The notes under the pieces were generated by a model, which did not search any database, had not been told where the DNA came from, and was given only the letters and a program-made list of their open reading frames with translations. The position numbers were made by a program, and so were the translations under genes. Below are positions 26,433-35,543 of a stretch of 64,000 nucleotides of DNA, in pieces (the stretch's first letter is position 1; each line of letters opens with the position of its first letter). Source of the DNA: CAVVEQ01 sp963747315 (lineage in GTDB: Bacteria > Chloroflexota > Anaerolineae > Anaerolineales > Anaerolineaceae); the NCBI GenBank assembly GCA_963747315.1, contig CAVVEQ010000013.1:62001-126000 (forward strand). Reading direction: 5' to 3'.

Positions 26433-26915
26433 ATGGCTGAACAGAAAGCCCCCCGTAAGTTGTGCATCATTGCTTCCAAAGGTTCGCTGGATATGGCCTA
26501 CCCGCCTATGATCCTGGCGAACGCTGCTCGAATGTCAGGGATCGAGACCCACGTGTTCTTCACCTTCTGGGGTCTTGATATCGTTACCAAGAAAAAGAAC
26601 AAGGGCTTGAATGTTGCCGTTGTTGGCAACCCCAATATGCATCCCTGGTTCCACATCCCTACCATCATCGGTGTGATCCCGTTCATGTCGGCCGCGGCCA
26701 GCTGGATGATGAACCGCGAGATCGCGAAGCTGGATTTCCCACCAGTGGACGAGTTCATGGAAATGCTGGTGGATGCCGGCACACATATCTACGGATGCAA
26801 AATGTCGATGGATATGATGAAACTGAAGAAAGAAGACCTGATTGACGGAGCGGAAGTACTCGGCGCGATGGAATTCATGGATATCGCCGAAGGCGCTCAG
26901 ATCATCTTTGTCTAA
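26433..26915 (+). CDS. DsrE2-type sulfurtransferase (DsrE/DsrF/DrsH family)
   Basis: The 160-residue chain has the DsrE fold: KLCIIASKGSLDMAYPPMIL at the first strand, ETHVFFTFWGLDIVTKK next, and the conserved Cys in HIYGCKMSMDMMKL. DsrE2 proteins carry a sulfane sulfur on this Cys and exchange it with TusA- or TusE-like partners. A hydrophobic stretch around residues 69-92 (IPTIIGVIPFMSAAASWMM) is usual for DsrE2 and may touch the membrane. GAAGGAG precedes the ATG. It closes the operon before a strong terminator. Confidence 0.9.
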   Translation: MAEQKAPRKLCIIASKGSLDMAYPPMILANAARMSGIETHVFFTFWGLDIVTKKKNKGLNVAVVGNPNMHPWFHIPTIIGVIPFMSAAASWMMNREIAKLDFPPVDEFMEMLVDAGTHIYGCKMSMDMMKLKKEDLIDGAEVLGAMEFMDIAEGAQIIFV

Positions 26916-26931
26916 TTCCATAGTCGAACTT

Positions 26932-26957
26932 AAAAGGCCTCGCGGGAGGCCTTTTTT
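26932..26957 (+). terminator. Terminator of the sulfur cassette
   Basis: AAGGCCTC pairs with GAGGCCTT around GCGG, followed by six Ts. Confidence 0.9.
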
Positions 26958-26998
26958 CATTTCGAGGTTGAATCACCTGGCATGTTACAATGCCATTC

Positions 26999-27529
26999 AT
27001 GAATGACCAAGCTGGTATAAATTTTTCTTCCCGATATGAGATCCAGGTGCTGGTCCGACCGGAGGGATCCGACGCAGGAAGCTGGCAGGAATTGGATCGC
27101 GGGCCTGGGTATTTTCGTATTGAACCGGGACTGGAGGTTGGAATTCGCATCCGACAGAGCGATGACCTGGCAATCAAAGAAATATTCGAAGAAATCCGCC
27201 CCTGCAGCAACCTCATCTATATGAACCTATCCGAGAACCGCAATGTCTCCGATAACAGCCTGGAAGGCTTGGCTCAGTTTAATCACTTAAATGAACTGAA
27301 CCTGAGCTCCTGCGATATCACCGATGATATTTTTCCCACATTGCGGAAATTATCCAGACTGCGCAGTCTCAACCTGAGTTTTTGCAACCGGATCTCAGAT
27401 ACAGGTCTACGATCTCTGAGAGATCTACGCCAACTGACTTTTCTGGACCTGCAAGGCTGCTCCCGGATCACCCGCGCGGGGTTGGCGAAACTCGATCGGG
27501 CGGGTTTAACCATCCATAAACACAAATGA
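26999..27529 (+). CDS. Small leucine-rich-repeat protein (cysteine-containing LRR type)
   Basis: About 176 residues. Residues 1-70 form an unassigned N-terminal region. From about residue 72, roughly four LRRs follow: LIYMNLSENRNVSDNSLEGL, LNELNLSSCDITDDIFPTL, LRSLNLSFCNRISDTGLRSL and LTFLDLQGCSRITRAGLAKL. The L-x-L-x-x-C-x-x-I/V-[ST]-D pattern is the cysteine-containing LRR class best known from eukaryotic F-box proteins but also found in bacteria. No signal peptide, so likely cytosolic and protein-binding. TACAAT lies 7 bp before ATG 26999, so it could be leaderless; ATG 26990 is an alternative. Confidence 0.8.
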   Translation: MNDQAGINFSSRYEIQVLVRPEGSDAGSWQELDRGPGYFRIEPGLEVGIRIRQSDDLAIKEIFEEIRPCSNLIYMNLSENRNVSDNSLEGLAQFNHLNELNLSSCDITDDIFPTLRKLSRLRSLNLSFCNRISDTGLRSLRDLRQLTFLDLQGCSRITRAGLAKLDRAGLTIHKHK

Positions 27530-27548
27530 CGGAGGCTGGGGACTCGAT

Positions 27549-29215
27549 ATGAGAAAGTATGGTGGCTTGCTGGCGGGAGTTCTGGTTTGCGCTGGCGTGA
27601 TCATCATTGGGTACCAGTGGGCGATGAGCATGATCGGCTCGCTTTATGATTATCGTTCCCCAATAAAAGACTCCGCCCCGGCAACGCTTCCTCCGCTTGG
27701 TGAACCTGTCGACCGAACGGCTGGTCTTTATCCTGGTGGATGGACTTCGCGAGGATACCGCGCTCGATGATTCGGTGATGCCCAATCTGGCTGGGTTGCG
27801 AAAAATTGGTGCGTCTGCCAGCATCCGCAGCCAGGCACCCTCTTATTCCGAACCTGCCTATACGACTCTGCTCACTGGTGCGGGACCTGAGATCAGCGAC
27901 GGACCGGTGATCAATTTGGATTACGAGGACATACCGACCTTTCACCCAGGATAATCTTTTTTCTGCTGCCCACCGGGCTGGTCTGCGAACTGCCATCTCC
28001 GGGTATTACTGGTTTGAAAAACTTGTTCCGCAATCGGATGTGGATCTTAAGTTTTATACCCCGGGCGAGGATCGAGCTGCGGATGAGGCGGTTTTGGCGG
28101 CTGCGCTACCCTGGTTAGCGCGATCGCTCGGCACAGTTCGTCCTGATCCACCTGGACCAGGTGGACTACGCCGGGCATCATGAGGGTGGTCCGCAGGATC
28201 CGCGCTGGAACGAAGCCGCCGCGCGGGTGGACGAAATGATCGGAGAGATCAGTGAGGGAGCTTGATCTTTCGCGGGATACCGTCCTGGTGCTCAGCGATC
28301 ATGGGCACATCCGCATCGGCGGGCATGGCGGGCAGGACGCAGATGTACTCATCCAACCCCTCGTCCTGGCAGGCAAAGGGGTCAGATCCGGAGCCTATGG
28401 AGATATCAACCAGGTGGATGTTGCTCCCACGATTGCAGCGCTGCTGGGCGCGGCGGTTCCTTCCAGTTCACAGGGTCAGGTTCGTGTGGAAATGCTGACG
28501 CTTCCAGCGGAGACTCAGGCGCAAATTAAGGCCTATTCGAACAAACAATTGACTGGCGTCGTAAACGCCTACTCCAGCGCGATCCTGGGGCGCGAACCTG
28601 ATTTTCCTTCAGGGGAGCTAACCGCGGAAAAGGCAAAGGAGATATTCAACGCGATTCGTCTGGAAAAACTGGGTCCCGAGCGATCCCTGCGGTCAGCGAT
28701 CTCCCTGATCCTGGTGGTGACCCTGCTCGTGGTGATCATATTGAAGTGGCGGAAGGAATTTACCTGGTTTTTTGCCGGTGCGTTCTTGCTTTTATTCCTC
28801 TTCAATCTTAGGTACTCGTGGATCGATGGCCGTACCTACTCGCTAAGTTCGGTGCAAAGCGAAATGGATATGATCCTATATGTGGGGATCACCGCCGCGA
28901 TTGCCTTCGCGATCTGCTTGGCTGGGCGTCATGCTCATCACGAGATCGTTCAAGAAAGGTGCATTGGGGGCGGCATCGAATTCCATCCAGTTCATTCTTT
29001 TTTGTCTTTTTGTCTTGTTCACTCTCACCCTGGTCAATTTTGGCATCAATGGCTGGAAAGTAACCTGGACTCTGCCCGATTTCCTGATCCAATACCTGGG
29101 ATTGATGGCGGTGATCATCGCCATTTTTACCGCCCTCACCGGTATGGTCCTGACTGGAATAGCTGCCTTCACCGGCTGGCTGATTAGAAAAAAGGTGACA
29201 GATGAAAGGGATTGA
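27549..29215 (+). CDS. Membrane-bound alkaline-phosphatase-superfamily (phosphodiesterase) protein, several frameshifts
   Basis: The signal anchor YGGLLAGVLVCAGVIIIGYQ is followed by a second frame with VFILVDGLREDTALDDSVMP (the metal Asp of type I phosphodiesterases) and the catalytic Ser/Thr in SYSEPAYTTLLTG. Further pieces in turn read AISGYYWFEKLVP, QFVLIHLDQVDYAGHHEGGP (metal Asp, His) and VLVLSDHGHIRIGGHGG (metal Asp-His, His). Then come ISLILVVTLLVVIILKW and other C-terminal helices to the stop at 29215. Shifts lie near 27705, 27950, 28135, 28250 and 28920. The family cleaves phosphodiester or phosphonate bonds or transfers phospholipid head groups outside the membrane. Substrate unknown. 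Confidence 0.8.
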
Positions 29216-30023
29216 AAAAATTCGGTATCTTCATGCTGAAACCTCTGGCTATCTCGATGGTCAAATTGAATTGATCCGGGTGGTCTCAAGAATCCATGAA
29301 TTATTGGATTTTCTAAATTCTTGTATTGATTACGCGGAAGCCAACATCCCGCATCAGATCATCGATGACTGGTCTCAGTCAAATCCAATATTCATTGAAC
29401 TCCAGCGTCGGATCAAAGAAGCGTTTGAAATTTCTCCAACAAAAGCGATTCCTCTTATAAAAAGCGCAGAGATCACAGCAGAAAGCGCGATAGCAGACAC
29501 ATTTTCATTAGTTGTGAATAATATTTCGCATAAAGATGGAGAACGGGAAAAAGAAGGATTCTATTCGATCTCAAAAAAATACAACCAATTCATTAATGGG
29601 GATACAGAGAAAAAAGAGATTCAATCGTTTCTGTACAGATTGAATCCCCTTGCAGCCTCAAAGTTTATTGAAGGGGCAGGCACTATAGTGATCCCCCCTT
29701 CCACTGATGATCAAGCAAACCCGCTTATCAACCTGCGATCGGCGCTAAATATTTCCATCAGGACTCTTATGGAGCTCACAGGGGAGGCAGCAGTCCCGAA
29801 ACAGGCTGAAATATTCCCCAGGATTTCAAAGTACTATGGGAAAGATCAAATCACTCAAGTTGATATTAGTATTAGAAACCGAAATTTCCTGCTCTTATGG
29901 ATCAAATTATCAAAGACGAAAGATGTGACTATTAGCGGTGATCAGGCAATGGGTATGGCGCTTGAAATCATCTCAATCCTGCATTTTATTGCCAGAACCG
30001 CAAAATTACCTCGCGGAATGTGA
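29202..30023 (+). CDS. Unrecognised AT-rich protein, possibly acquired
   Basis: A 273-residue intact frame that overlaps the preceding stop by 14 bp. Codon use differs sharply from its neighbours: many AAA, ATT, TTC and AAT codons with clearly lower GC. The chain looks mostly helical, with a charged middle (SHKDGEREKEGFYSISKKYN) and a C-terminal part RNRNFLLLWIKLSKTKDVTI followed by a helix MALEIISILHFIARTAKL. There is no signal peptide or membrane span. I do not recognise a family. Lack of any frameshift, base composition and isolation suggest an island or defence-type gene, but no partner gene accompanies it. Confidence 0.6.
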   Translation: MKGIEKIRYLHAETSGYLDGQIELIRVVSRIHELLDFLNSCIDYAEANIPHQIIDDWSQSNPIFIELQRRIKEAFEISPTKAIPLIKSAEITAESAIADTFSLVVNNISHKDGEREKEGFYSISKKYNQFINGDTEKKEIQSFLYRLNPLAASKFIEGAGTIVIPPSTDDQANPLINLRSALNISIRTLMELTGEAAVPKQAEIFPRISKYYGKDQITQVDISIRNRNFLLLWIKLSKTKDVTISGDQAMGMALEIISILHFIARTAKLPRGM

Positions 30024-30081
30024 ACTGCATATTCTGCAAAAATAATATATTCCAGATCGCGAATGGCTAGGAAGGAAAGCG

Positions 30082-31201
30082 ATGGATCCCTATTTTCATA
30101 TTCATCAGCCAACATTGATCCTGAACGAGGAACGTGCCCGCCGGAACATTCACGGGATGGCTGCGAAGGCGGCGGCGAACCAGGTGCGACTGCGCCCGCA
30201 TTTTAAAACGCATCAATCCGCGTTGATCGGGGAATGGTTCCGCGATGAAGGGATCGACGCCATCACTGTATCTTCGCTGAGCATGGCCCGCTATTTCGCT
30301 GAACATGGTTGGGAGAATATCACGGTCGCATTCCCCTTCAACTTGCGCGAGATCGAGGAATTATGGGACTTGGGCGAACGCTGCCACCTGGAGCTGCTGG
30401 TGGACTCGGTCGAATCGGTGGATTACCTGATAATCACGGTACGGGAGAGAGCTTGACCTCTGGATCAAGATCGATGCCGGAGGCAAACCGGACTGGAATC
30501 CCAGCCGCGGATAGCGCCGCCATCAACCACCTGGCTGAACTGATCACGGGTCGGACCATTTGAATTTCAAAGGCATTCTTTCCCACTTCGGACAAACCTA
30601 CAACGCCTCCTCCAGGGAGGAAGCAGCGCGGTTATATCGGAAGGCATCACCCGCATGCGCTCGGTACGAGCCGCACTGCGAAAAGCCGGCTATCGAAAGA
30701 CACTAATCTCGGTGGGGGATACCCCCGGATGCTGTGCGTGCGAAGATCTGCACGGGGCTGATGAGGTCCGGCCCGGTAATTTCGTATTCTTCGATGCCAC
30801 CCAGTTACGGATCGGCTCCTGTTCGGAGGACGATATCGCCGTGGCGGTCGCCTGCCCGGTAGTCTCCAGGCACCCGGAGCGAAACGAGGTGATCCTCTAT
30901 GGCGGAGCGGTGCAGTTTTCCAAGGAAACCATGCTTGATAACGGCAACGTTTCATATGGGGATGTGGCGTTTCCGTTCCACGGATGGCTGGACTGGGAGG
31001 ATCCCTGGGGCGTATGTTCGCTCACTTTCGCAGGAACATGGGGTGGTTCACCTCCCTGACCAGGCGATGGATCATGTTCGCGTCGGCGATCTATTAATGA
31101 TCCTGCCGGTGCATTCCTGCCTTGCTGTGGCAGCCCTGGGAGAATACGTCGACCCTGGAGGGGGAGAGGATCGGGACGATGATCTCCAGGTTAGAAGATA
31201 A
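30082..31201 (+). CDS. D-threonine-aldolase/D-serine-dehydratase-like PLP enzyme (frameshifted)
   Basis: Fold-type III (alanine-racemase barrel) PLP enzyme. The N-terminus has LRPHFKTHQSALIGEWF, whose Lys is the PLP-binding residue, and SSLSMARYFAEHGW. The next frames carry LWIKIDAGGKRTGIPAADS, LNFKGILSHFGQTYN, ISVGDTPGCCACEDL and LRIGSCSEDDIAVAVACPV. The C-terminal RVGDLLMILPVHSCLAV gives the His/Cys metal site typical of this family. Shifts fall near 30435, 30550 and 31040, with perhaps one more near the end. The true stop is uncertain: a shift near 31152 would read on to about 31276, overlapping the convergent protease gene. Confidence 0.78.
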
Positions 31202-32403
31202 GGCTGAAGGGAACGGGGGTGAAGGTGATCAGGAAGAGGACGATGCAAAGGATACCGATCGCCCTCCGGTTTTTTGATAAGCGGGGTGATCTGGTCCAGC
31301 GGGTTCGGCATAGACCCTGCCCACCAGGAAAAAGATCATTGCTGCCCAGAGCCACCAGCCATTCCAGACCAGGCCAAGCAGAACAAGCGACGCCAAGGAC
31401 GATGGGAAGGATCGTGCGGGTGGCACGCTTGCCAAATAGTGTTTGGGCGATGTGTCCGCCATCCAGTGTTCCTGCGGGAATGAGGTTTAGTGCAGTCACC
31501 AGTATCCCCACCCAACCCGCCCAGGCAACCGGGGAGAGCATCACGTCGGTGGCACCGAAGGGAGCAGGCAGCCCGGTGAAAAAATATTGCAGCCAGTGCA
31601 AGAGGGTGTGATGGCGTATACCGCGGGTTGAGGGAGCAGCATACCGAAGGAAAGGTATTTGAGAGCAAGGTATAAGTATGGAGTTACCTTCGATTTGGGC
31701 GCCGTACCCGGCGGGGAATGCGACCGGGATGATATCGATCACCGACATCCGCAGTCCGATGACCAACACTACAACCGCCACAATGAAGCCGGCAAGCGGT
31801 CCAGCTGCACCGATATCCATGAGATGGTTACGGTTGCGAGGGACACCTTTCATATTGATAAAAGCGCCCATCGTTCCCAATCCAATTGGCATGGGGATAA
31901 AGTACGGCAGGGAGGCTTCCACACCGTGATGGCGGCTGGCGAGGTAATGACCCATTTCATGCGTGCCCAGGATGGCCAGAAGGCTGATCATGTAGGGAAT
32001 GCCGCCAGTCCACAGCGCTGCCAGGGCACCTGCGGTGGTATTTGGGAACTGGTCGCCAGTGACGTAGGTCATCCCGGCGAACAGCACGCTGAAGATCGTG
32101 ACCACAAAAAGGAGGATATTGATCCAAAGGCGCGATGGGCGGGCAGCCGGGCGGGCGGGAATCACCAGGATGGTTTGGATACCGTCCTCGATTCGGAAGA
32201 GGGGGACATAGCCCCAGTGGTAACAAATCCGTGGAAAGCGTATCATAAGCTTGCGATGAATCCGCCCCCTTGAGGATCCCGCGGTACCGGAAGTTGAATC
32301 CCTGGTTGCGCGAACCGAGGGTCACGTCTGTAATTGAAAAAACGCGCCGCACCAGCGCGTCGATATCAGGGGATTCCGCAGAAGCAGGTTGTTCAATCAC
32401 CAT
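31191..32403 (-). CDS. Site-2 protease family membrane metalloprotease (frameshifted)
   Basis: From ATG 32403 (AGGTGAT upstream) the N-terminus reads EQPASAESPDIDALVRRVF, then NFRYRGILKGADSSQAYDTL. A shift near 32215-32235 leads to the frame with the membrane segments. The zinc motif is LGTHEMGHYLASRHHG (HExxH type) and the second motif is NLIPAGTLDGGHIAQTLFG (NPxPxxxLDG type). The C-terminus ends FTPVPFSL. A stretch around 31580-31650 looks locally scrambled, so another small shift is likely there. S2P enzymes cut substrates inside the membrane. It lies 21 bp downstream of tRNA-Sec on the same strand. Confidence 0.85.
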
Positions 32404-32424
32404 TAATATCACCTGTTGTTCAGG

Positions 32425-32518
32425 CGGGAATGGATGGGAGTCGAACCCACCACGGCCCGCAAAGCGACCCGACACCGGTTTTGAAGACCGGGAAGCCCAC
32501 CGGGACTTATCCACTCCC
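32425..32518 (-). tRNA. selC: tRNA-Sec (anticodon TCA)
   Basis: A 94-nt tRNA with the bacterial selenocysteine architecture. The acceptor stem has 8 bp (GGGAGTGG/CCATTCCC) with discriminator G. The D-stem has 6 bp (AAGTCC/GGGCTT) closing a 4-nt loop. The anticodon stem CCGGT/ACCGG holds loop CTTCAAA (anticodon TCA, reads UGA). A long variable arm follows, with T-stem GTGGG/CCCAT around TTCGACT. The 8+5 and 6-bp D-stem features separate it from tRNA-Ser. It implies that the organism makes selenoproteins; selA, selB and selD are not in the window. Confidence 0.95.
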
Positions 32519-32524
32519 GCGACA

Positions 32525-32553
32525 AGCATACCAAAGAGGGGTGGGAATGGCAA
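32525..32553 (-). promoter_or_regulatory. Promoter of tRNA-Sec
   Basis: On the minus strand TTGCCA (32548-32553), a 17-bp spacer and TATGCT (32525-32530) end 6 bp before the mature 5' end at 32518. The site can also drive the site-2 protease gene behind the tRNA. Confidence 0.7.
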
Positions 32554-32618
32554 GTTATTCCTGCACCCCGGTTTGAATTTTGATTCTGACAGTGATTCAA
32601 TTTCGGCTTGAATATCAC

Positions 32619-32647
32619 TTGTAAGAAACCACCCTTTTTGCTATAGT
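32619..32647 (+). promoter_or_regulatory. Promoter of the peptide importer operon
   Basis: TTGTAA (32619-32624), a 17-bp spacer and TATAGT (32642-32647), about 85 bp before the start codon of the binding protein. Confidence 0.65.
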
Positions 32648-32731
32648 CACTTTTATAAAAGGGTGTGGGAGAAATCACTTGTGCTTGATGATTCTTTCCT
32701 TGCCCGAAACCGGTTCAAAATGGAGGAGAAA

Positions 32732-34411
32732 ATGTCAAAAACCAGATGGTTCACGATAAGTTTAATCATCCTCACCCTTTTGTTATCCGCTTGCGGTCAG
32801 CGAGCTGTTGAAACCCAGGTGGTTCCTGGGGAACCTGCTGCTCCTTCTGCGCCTTCGATTGTTAAGATCGGTTACGCAGGCAGTCCGGATACCCTCAACC
32901 CCGGAACCGCGATTCTGAGTGAGGCGTATGTGATGTTCGAACTGGTCTACAGCGCGCTGTTCGGGCAGAACCTGGATGGCACCTACAGCCTGGACCTGCT
33001 TGAAAGTTTTGAGGTTTCTCCCGACGGGAAGACCTATACTTTCAAGATCAAACCCGGGGTGAAGTTTTCCGATGGTACTCCTCTCACTGCGAAGGATGTG
33101 GTGTATTCCTTCAATTTGTATAAGGAACACACCGAATTTCCTTATATGAATACCTATACTGCGAACTTTGACACGATCGAGGCGGTGGATGACACTACAG
33201 TCGTCCTCACCCTAACGGAACCCGTTCCCAGCATTGAATACCTCACCACCTTCCTGTACATCCTTCCTGAACATATCTGGTCCCAATATGCTGGTGAAAA
33301 GGTGGGCGAATTCCCAAATTCCGAGATGGTCGGTTCCGGTCCGTTCATTCTCAAGGACTATGCCCAGGGCGAATACATCCATTTCCGGAAGAATCCGGAT
33401 TTTTACGGAGGTGCGCCCAAGGTGGACGAGGTTGTATTCCAGACCTTCAATAACCAGGATGCCCTGGTGCAGGCCATTAAGACCGGTCAGGTGGATATGA
33501 TCACCGAAATGCCGCTTACCGCGGTCGCTTCCTTGAAAAACGCAAAGGATGTCGAAGTATCAGTAGGCGCGCCGCTGGCTCCGGATATTACCGATATCAT
33601 TTTTAACCAGGCGGATCCTGAAAACTGCCCGGAAGACGGTGTGTGTACAGGCCACCCTGCGCTGCGCGATGCAAAAGTTCGGGAAGCTCTGGCTTTTGCA
33701 ACCAACAAGCAGGAATTGATCGATATTGTCCTGCTTGGGCTCGGCGCTCCAGGGCGTACTTTGATCCCGGATTCCCTGCTGCCATGGTACAACGATTCGA
33801 TCGAGGATCATCCTTTTGATATTGCCAAGGCAAACCAGAAGCTGGATGAAGCCGGTTACATGGATACGGATGGCGACGGGGTTCGGGAAATGCCGGATGG
33901 ATCCAGGCCGCTAACCCTCCGGTTGAATTACCCATCGGACAGCACGGTTGCTCCCCGACTTTCTGAACTCCTGGCAAAGAGCTGGGAACAGGCGGGTGTG
34001 AAGCTGGAAATATCCGCATTGGATCCTGACGCGCTCACCGCCATTTGCTGCCCTACTTTTGACTATGACGTTCTCATCTGGGGTTGGGGATCCGATCCGG
34101 ATCCATCCTTCCTCCTAAGTGTGATGAACACGGAAAGTATTCCATCGGGGATGAGCGAATCGGGGTATAGCAATCCGGTATACGATGAGCTTTACCAGAA
34201 GCAGCTTGTTGAAGTGGATCCTGCGGCACGCAAGAACCTGGTCTGGCAAATGCAAAAGATCGTCTTCGATGACACGGTCTACATCGTCCCATTCTACGCA
34301 AAAGCTGTTCAGGCATTCCGGACAGATAGATTCAAAGGCTGGCTTATCGGCCAACCCAAGCAAGCGTTGGAGGATGTGACCTCATTGGTAGTGGTGGAAC
34401 CGGTAGAATAA
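32732..34411 (+). CDS. Peptide ABC transporter substrate-binding lipoprotein (family 5)
   Basis: 560 residues from ATG 32732; GGAGGAG lies 6 bp upstream, whereas the in-frame codons before it have none. The signal peptide ends LLLSACGQR. The mature part has the conventional SBP_bac_5 order: GSPDTLNPGTAILSEAYVMF, YTFKIKPGVKFSDGTPLTAK, then VGSGPFILKDYAQGEYIHFR and the C-terminal domain with DYDVLIWGWGSDPDPSFLLS. It binds peptides or related compounds and delivers them to the permeases encoded downstream. A stem-loop after the gene probably keeps binding protein in excess. Confidence 0.95.
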   Translation: MSKTRWFTISLIILTLLLSACGQRAVETQVVPGEPAAPSAPSIVKIGYAGSPDTLNPGTAILSEAYVMFELVYSALFGQNLDGTYSLDLLESFEVSPDGKTYTFKIKPGVKFSDGTPLTAKDVVYSFNLYKEHTEFPYMNTYTANFDTIEAVDDTTVVLTLTEPVPSIEYLTTFLYILPEHIWSQYAGEKVGEFPNSEMVGSGPFILKDYAQGEYIHFRKNPDFYGGAPKVDEVVFQTFNNQDALVQAIKTGQVDMITEMPLTAVASLKNAKDVEVSVGAPLAPDITDIIFNQADPENCPEDGVCTGHPALRDAKVREALAFATNKQELIDIVLLGLGAPGRTLIPDSLLPWYNDSIEDHPFDIAKANQKLDEAGYMDTDGDGVREMPDGSRPLTLRLNYPSDSTVAPRLSELLAKSWEQAGVKLEISALDPDALTAICCPTFDYDVLIWGWGSDPDPSFLLSVMNTESIPSGMSESGYSNPVYDELYQKQLVEVDPAARKNLVWQMQKIVFDDTVYIVPFYAKAVQAFRTDRFKGWLIGQPKQALEDVTSLVVVEPVE

Positions 34412-34446
34412 TCAGCGCTACACGTTTCCCCATAACTTAAATCTAC

Positions 34447-34484
34447 GCCTCCCGGAGATGTAATTTTCATCATCCCCGGGAGGC
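34447..34484 (+). promoter_or_regulatory. Intercistronic stem-loop after the binding-protein gene
   Basis: GCCTCCCGG (34447-34455) pairs with CCGGGAGGC (34476-34484), with an inner partly paired AGATG/CATC. No T-run follows, so it is more likely an mRNA-stabilising loop than a terminator. Confidence 0.65.
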
Positions 34485-34509
34485 TAACCATACAGAGCGG
34501 AGCCTGTTA

Positions 34510-35541
34510 TTGAAGCGCTATAAGTACCTGCTGAGTAAAGTCCTTTGGGCCAGCCTCTCGATCATTTTCGTGATGGTCCTGAACTTTTTCCTGTTCAGGA
34601 TTTTACCTGGGGATCCAGCCCGGGCAGGGGTCAAGGACCCGCGGTTGACTGCCGAGGCGCAGAATGCCATCCGGATCCGATTCGGTCTGGATAAACCGGT
34701 CATTAATTGTTTTGAATCCATCAACCCATTAAAACTAGGCAACTGCCTGGTCAATCCCCTGGAAACGCAATTCTTCATTTATGTACGGAATCTCCTGCAA
34801 GGGGATTTGGGGACAAGTTACCATACCAACCGTCCGGTCAAAGATATGATTGGGGAAGGGTTGGTGAACACCATCATCCTGATTGGAATCGGGCAAATGA
34901 TCGCGATCTTCCTCGGCATGGCATTGGGGTTGATCGCGGCGTGGAAAGCGAATACGGCCATTGATTTCGCCACATTAGGATTTTGTCTTGTTGCCTGGTC
35001 CCTGCCAACCTTCTGGCTGGGGATCGTCCTGCTTTTTAGCGGCTCCACCTGGCTGGGGCTGCCGGTTGTAGGAAAATTCACTCCCGGTAGTGGCCTGGCG
35101 ACTGGTCTACCGATGATCCTGGACGTTGGTAAACACCTGATCCTGCCAACCCTGACTCTCAGTGTGATCATGCTGGGTGAATATATGCTGATCATGCGCA
35201 GCACATCTCTGGAGATCTTTTCGGAGGACTATATCCTGACCGCCAAGGCAAAGGGGCTGAAGACTTTCAACATCATAAATGATCATGTTCTCCGGAATGC
35301 CATGCTACCGATGGTCACGATCATTGCTTTGAACCTAGGGTTCACCGTGGCAGGTGCGATCCAGATCGAATCTGTTTTTTCCTGGCCGGGGCTGGGTTTA
35401 TCAATATTCGAAGCCGTTGGAAGGCGGGATTACCCCATGCTGCAGGGGTCCTTTCTGATGATCGCCTTCACGGTCATTTTTGCGAACCTGCTGGCTGAAC
35501 TGATGTATTCCTACCTTGATCCGCGCGTCCAGGCGATTTGA
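34510..35541 (+). CDS. Peptide ABC transporter permease (DppB-like)
   Basis: A 343-residue permease starting at TTG 34510. The N-terminal helix and periplasmic part (VLNFFLFRILPGDPARAGVKD) are the DppB/OppB signature, followed by six helices. The EAA loop is EDYILTAKAKGLKTFNIINDHVLRNAMLP, shown here only as a guide across residues around 235-263. The C-terminal IQIESVFSWPGLGLSIFEAV is strongly conserved. It pairs with the next permease 2 bp downstream. Confidence 0.94.
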   Translation: MKRYKYLLSKVLWASLSIIFVMVLNFFLFRILPGDPARAGVKDPRLTAEAQNAIRIRFGLDKPVINCFESINPLKLGNCLVNPLETQFFIYVRNLLQGDLGTSYHTNRPVKDMIGEGLVNTIILIGIGQMIAIFLGMALGLIAAWKANTAIDFATLGFCLVAWSLPTFWLGIVLLFSGSTWLGLPVVGKFTPGSGLATGLPMILDVGKHLILPTLTLSVIMLGEYMLIMRSTSLEIFSEDYILTAKAKGLKTFNIINDHVLRNAMLPMVTIIALNLGFTVAGAIQIESVFSWPGLGLSIFEAVGRRDYPMLQGSFLMIAFTVIFANLLAELMYSYLDPRVQAI

Positions 35542-35543
35542 CC

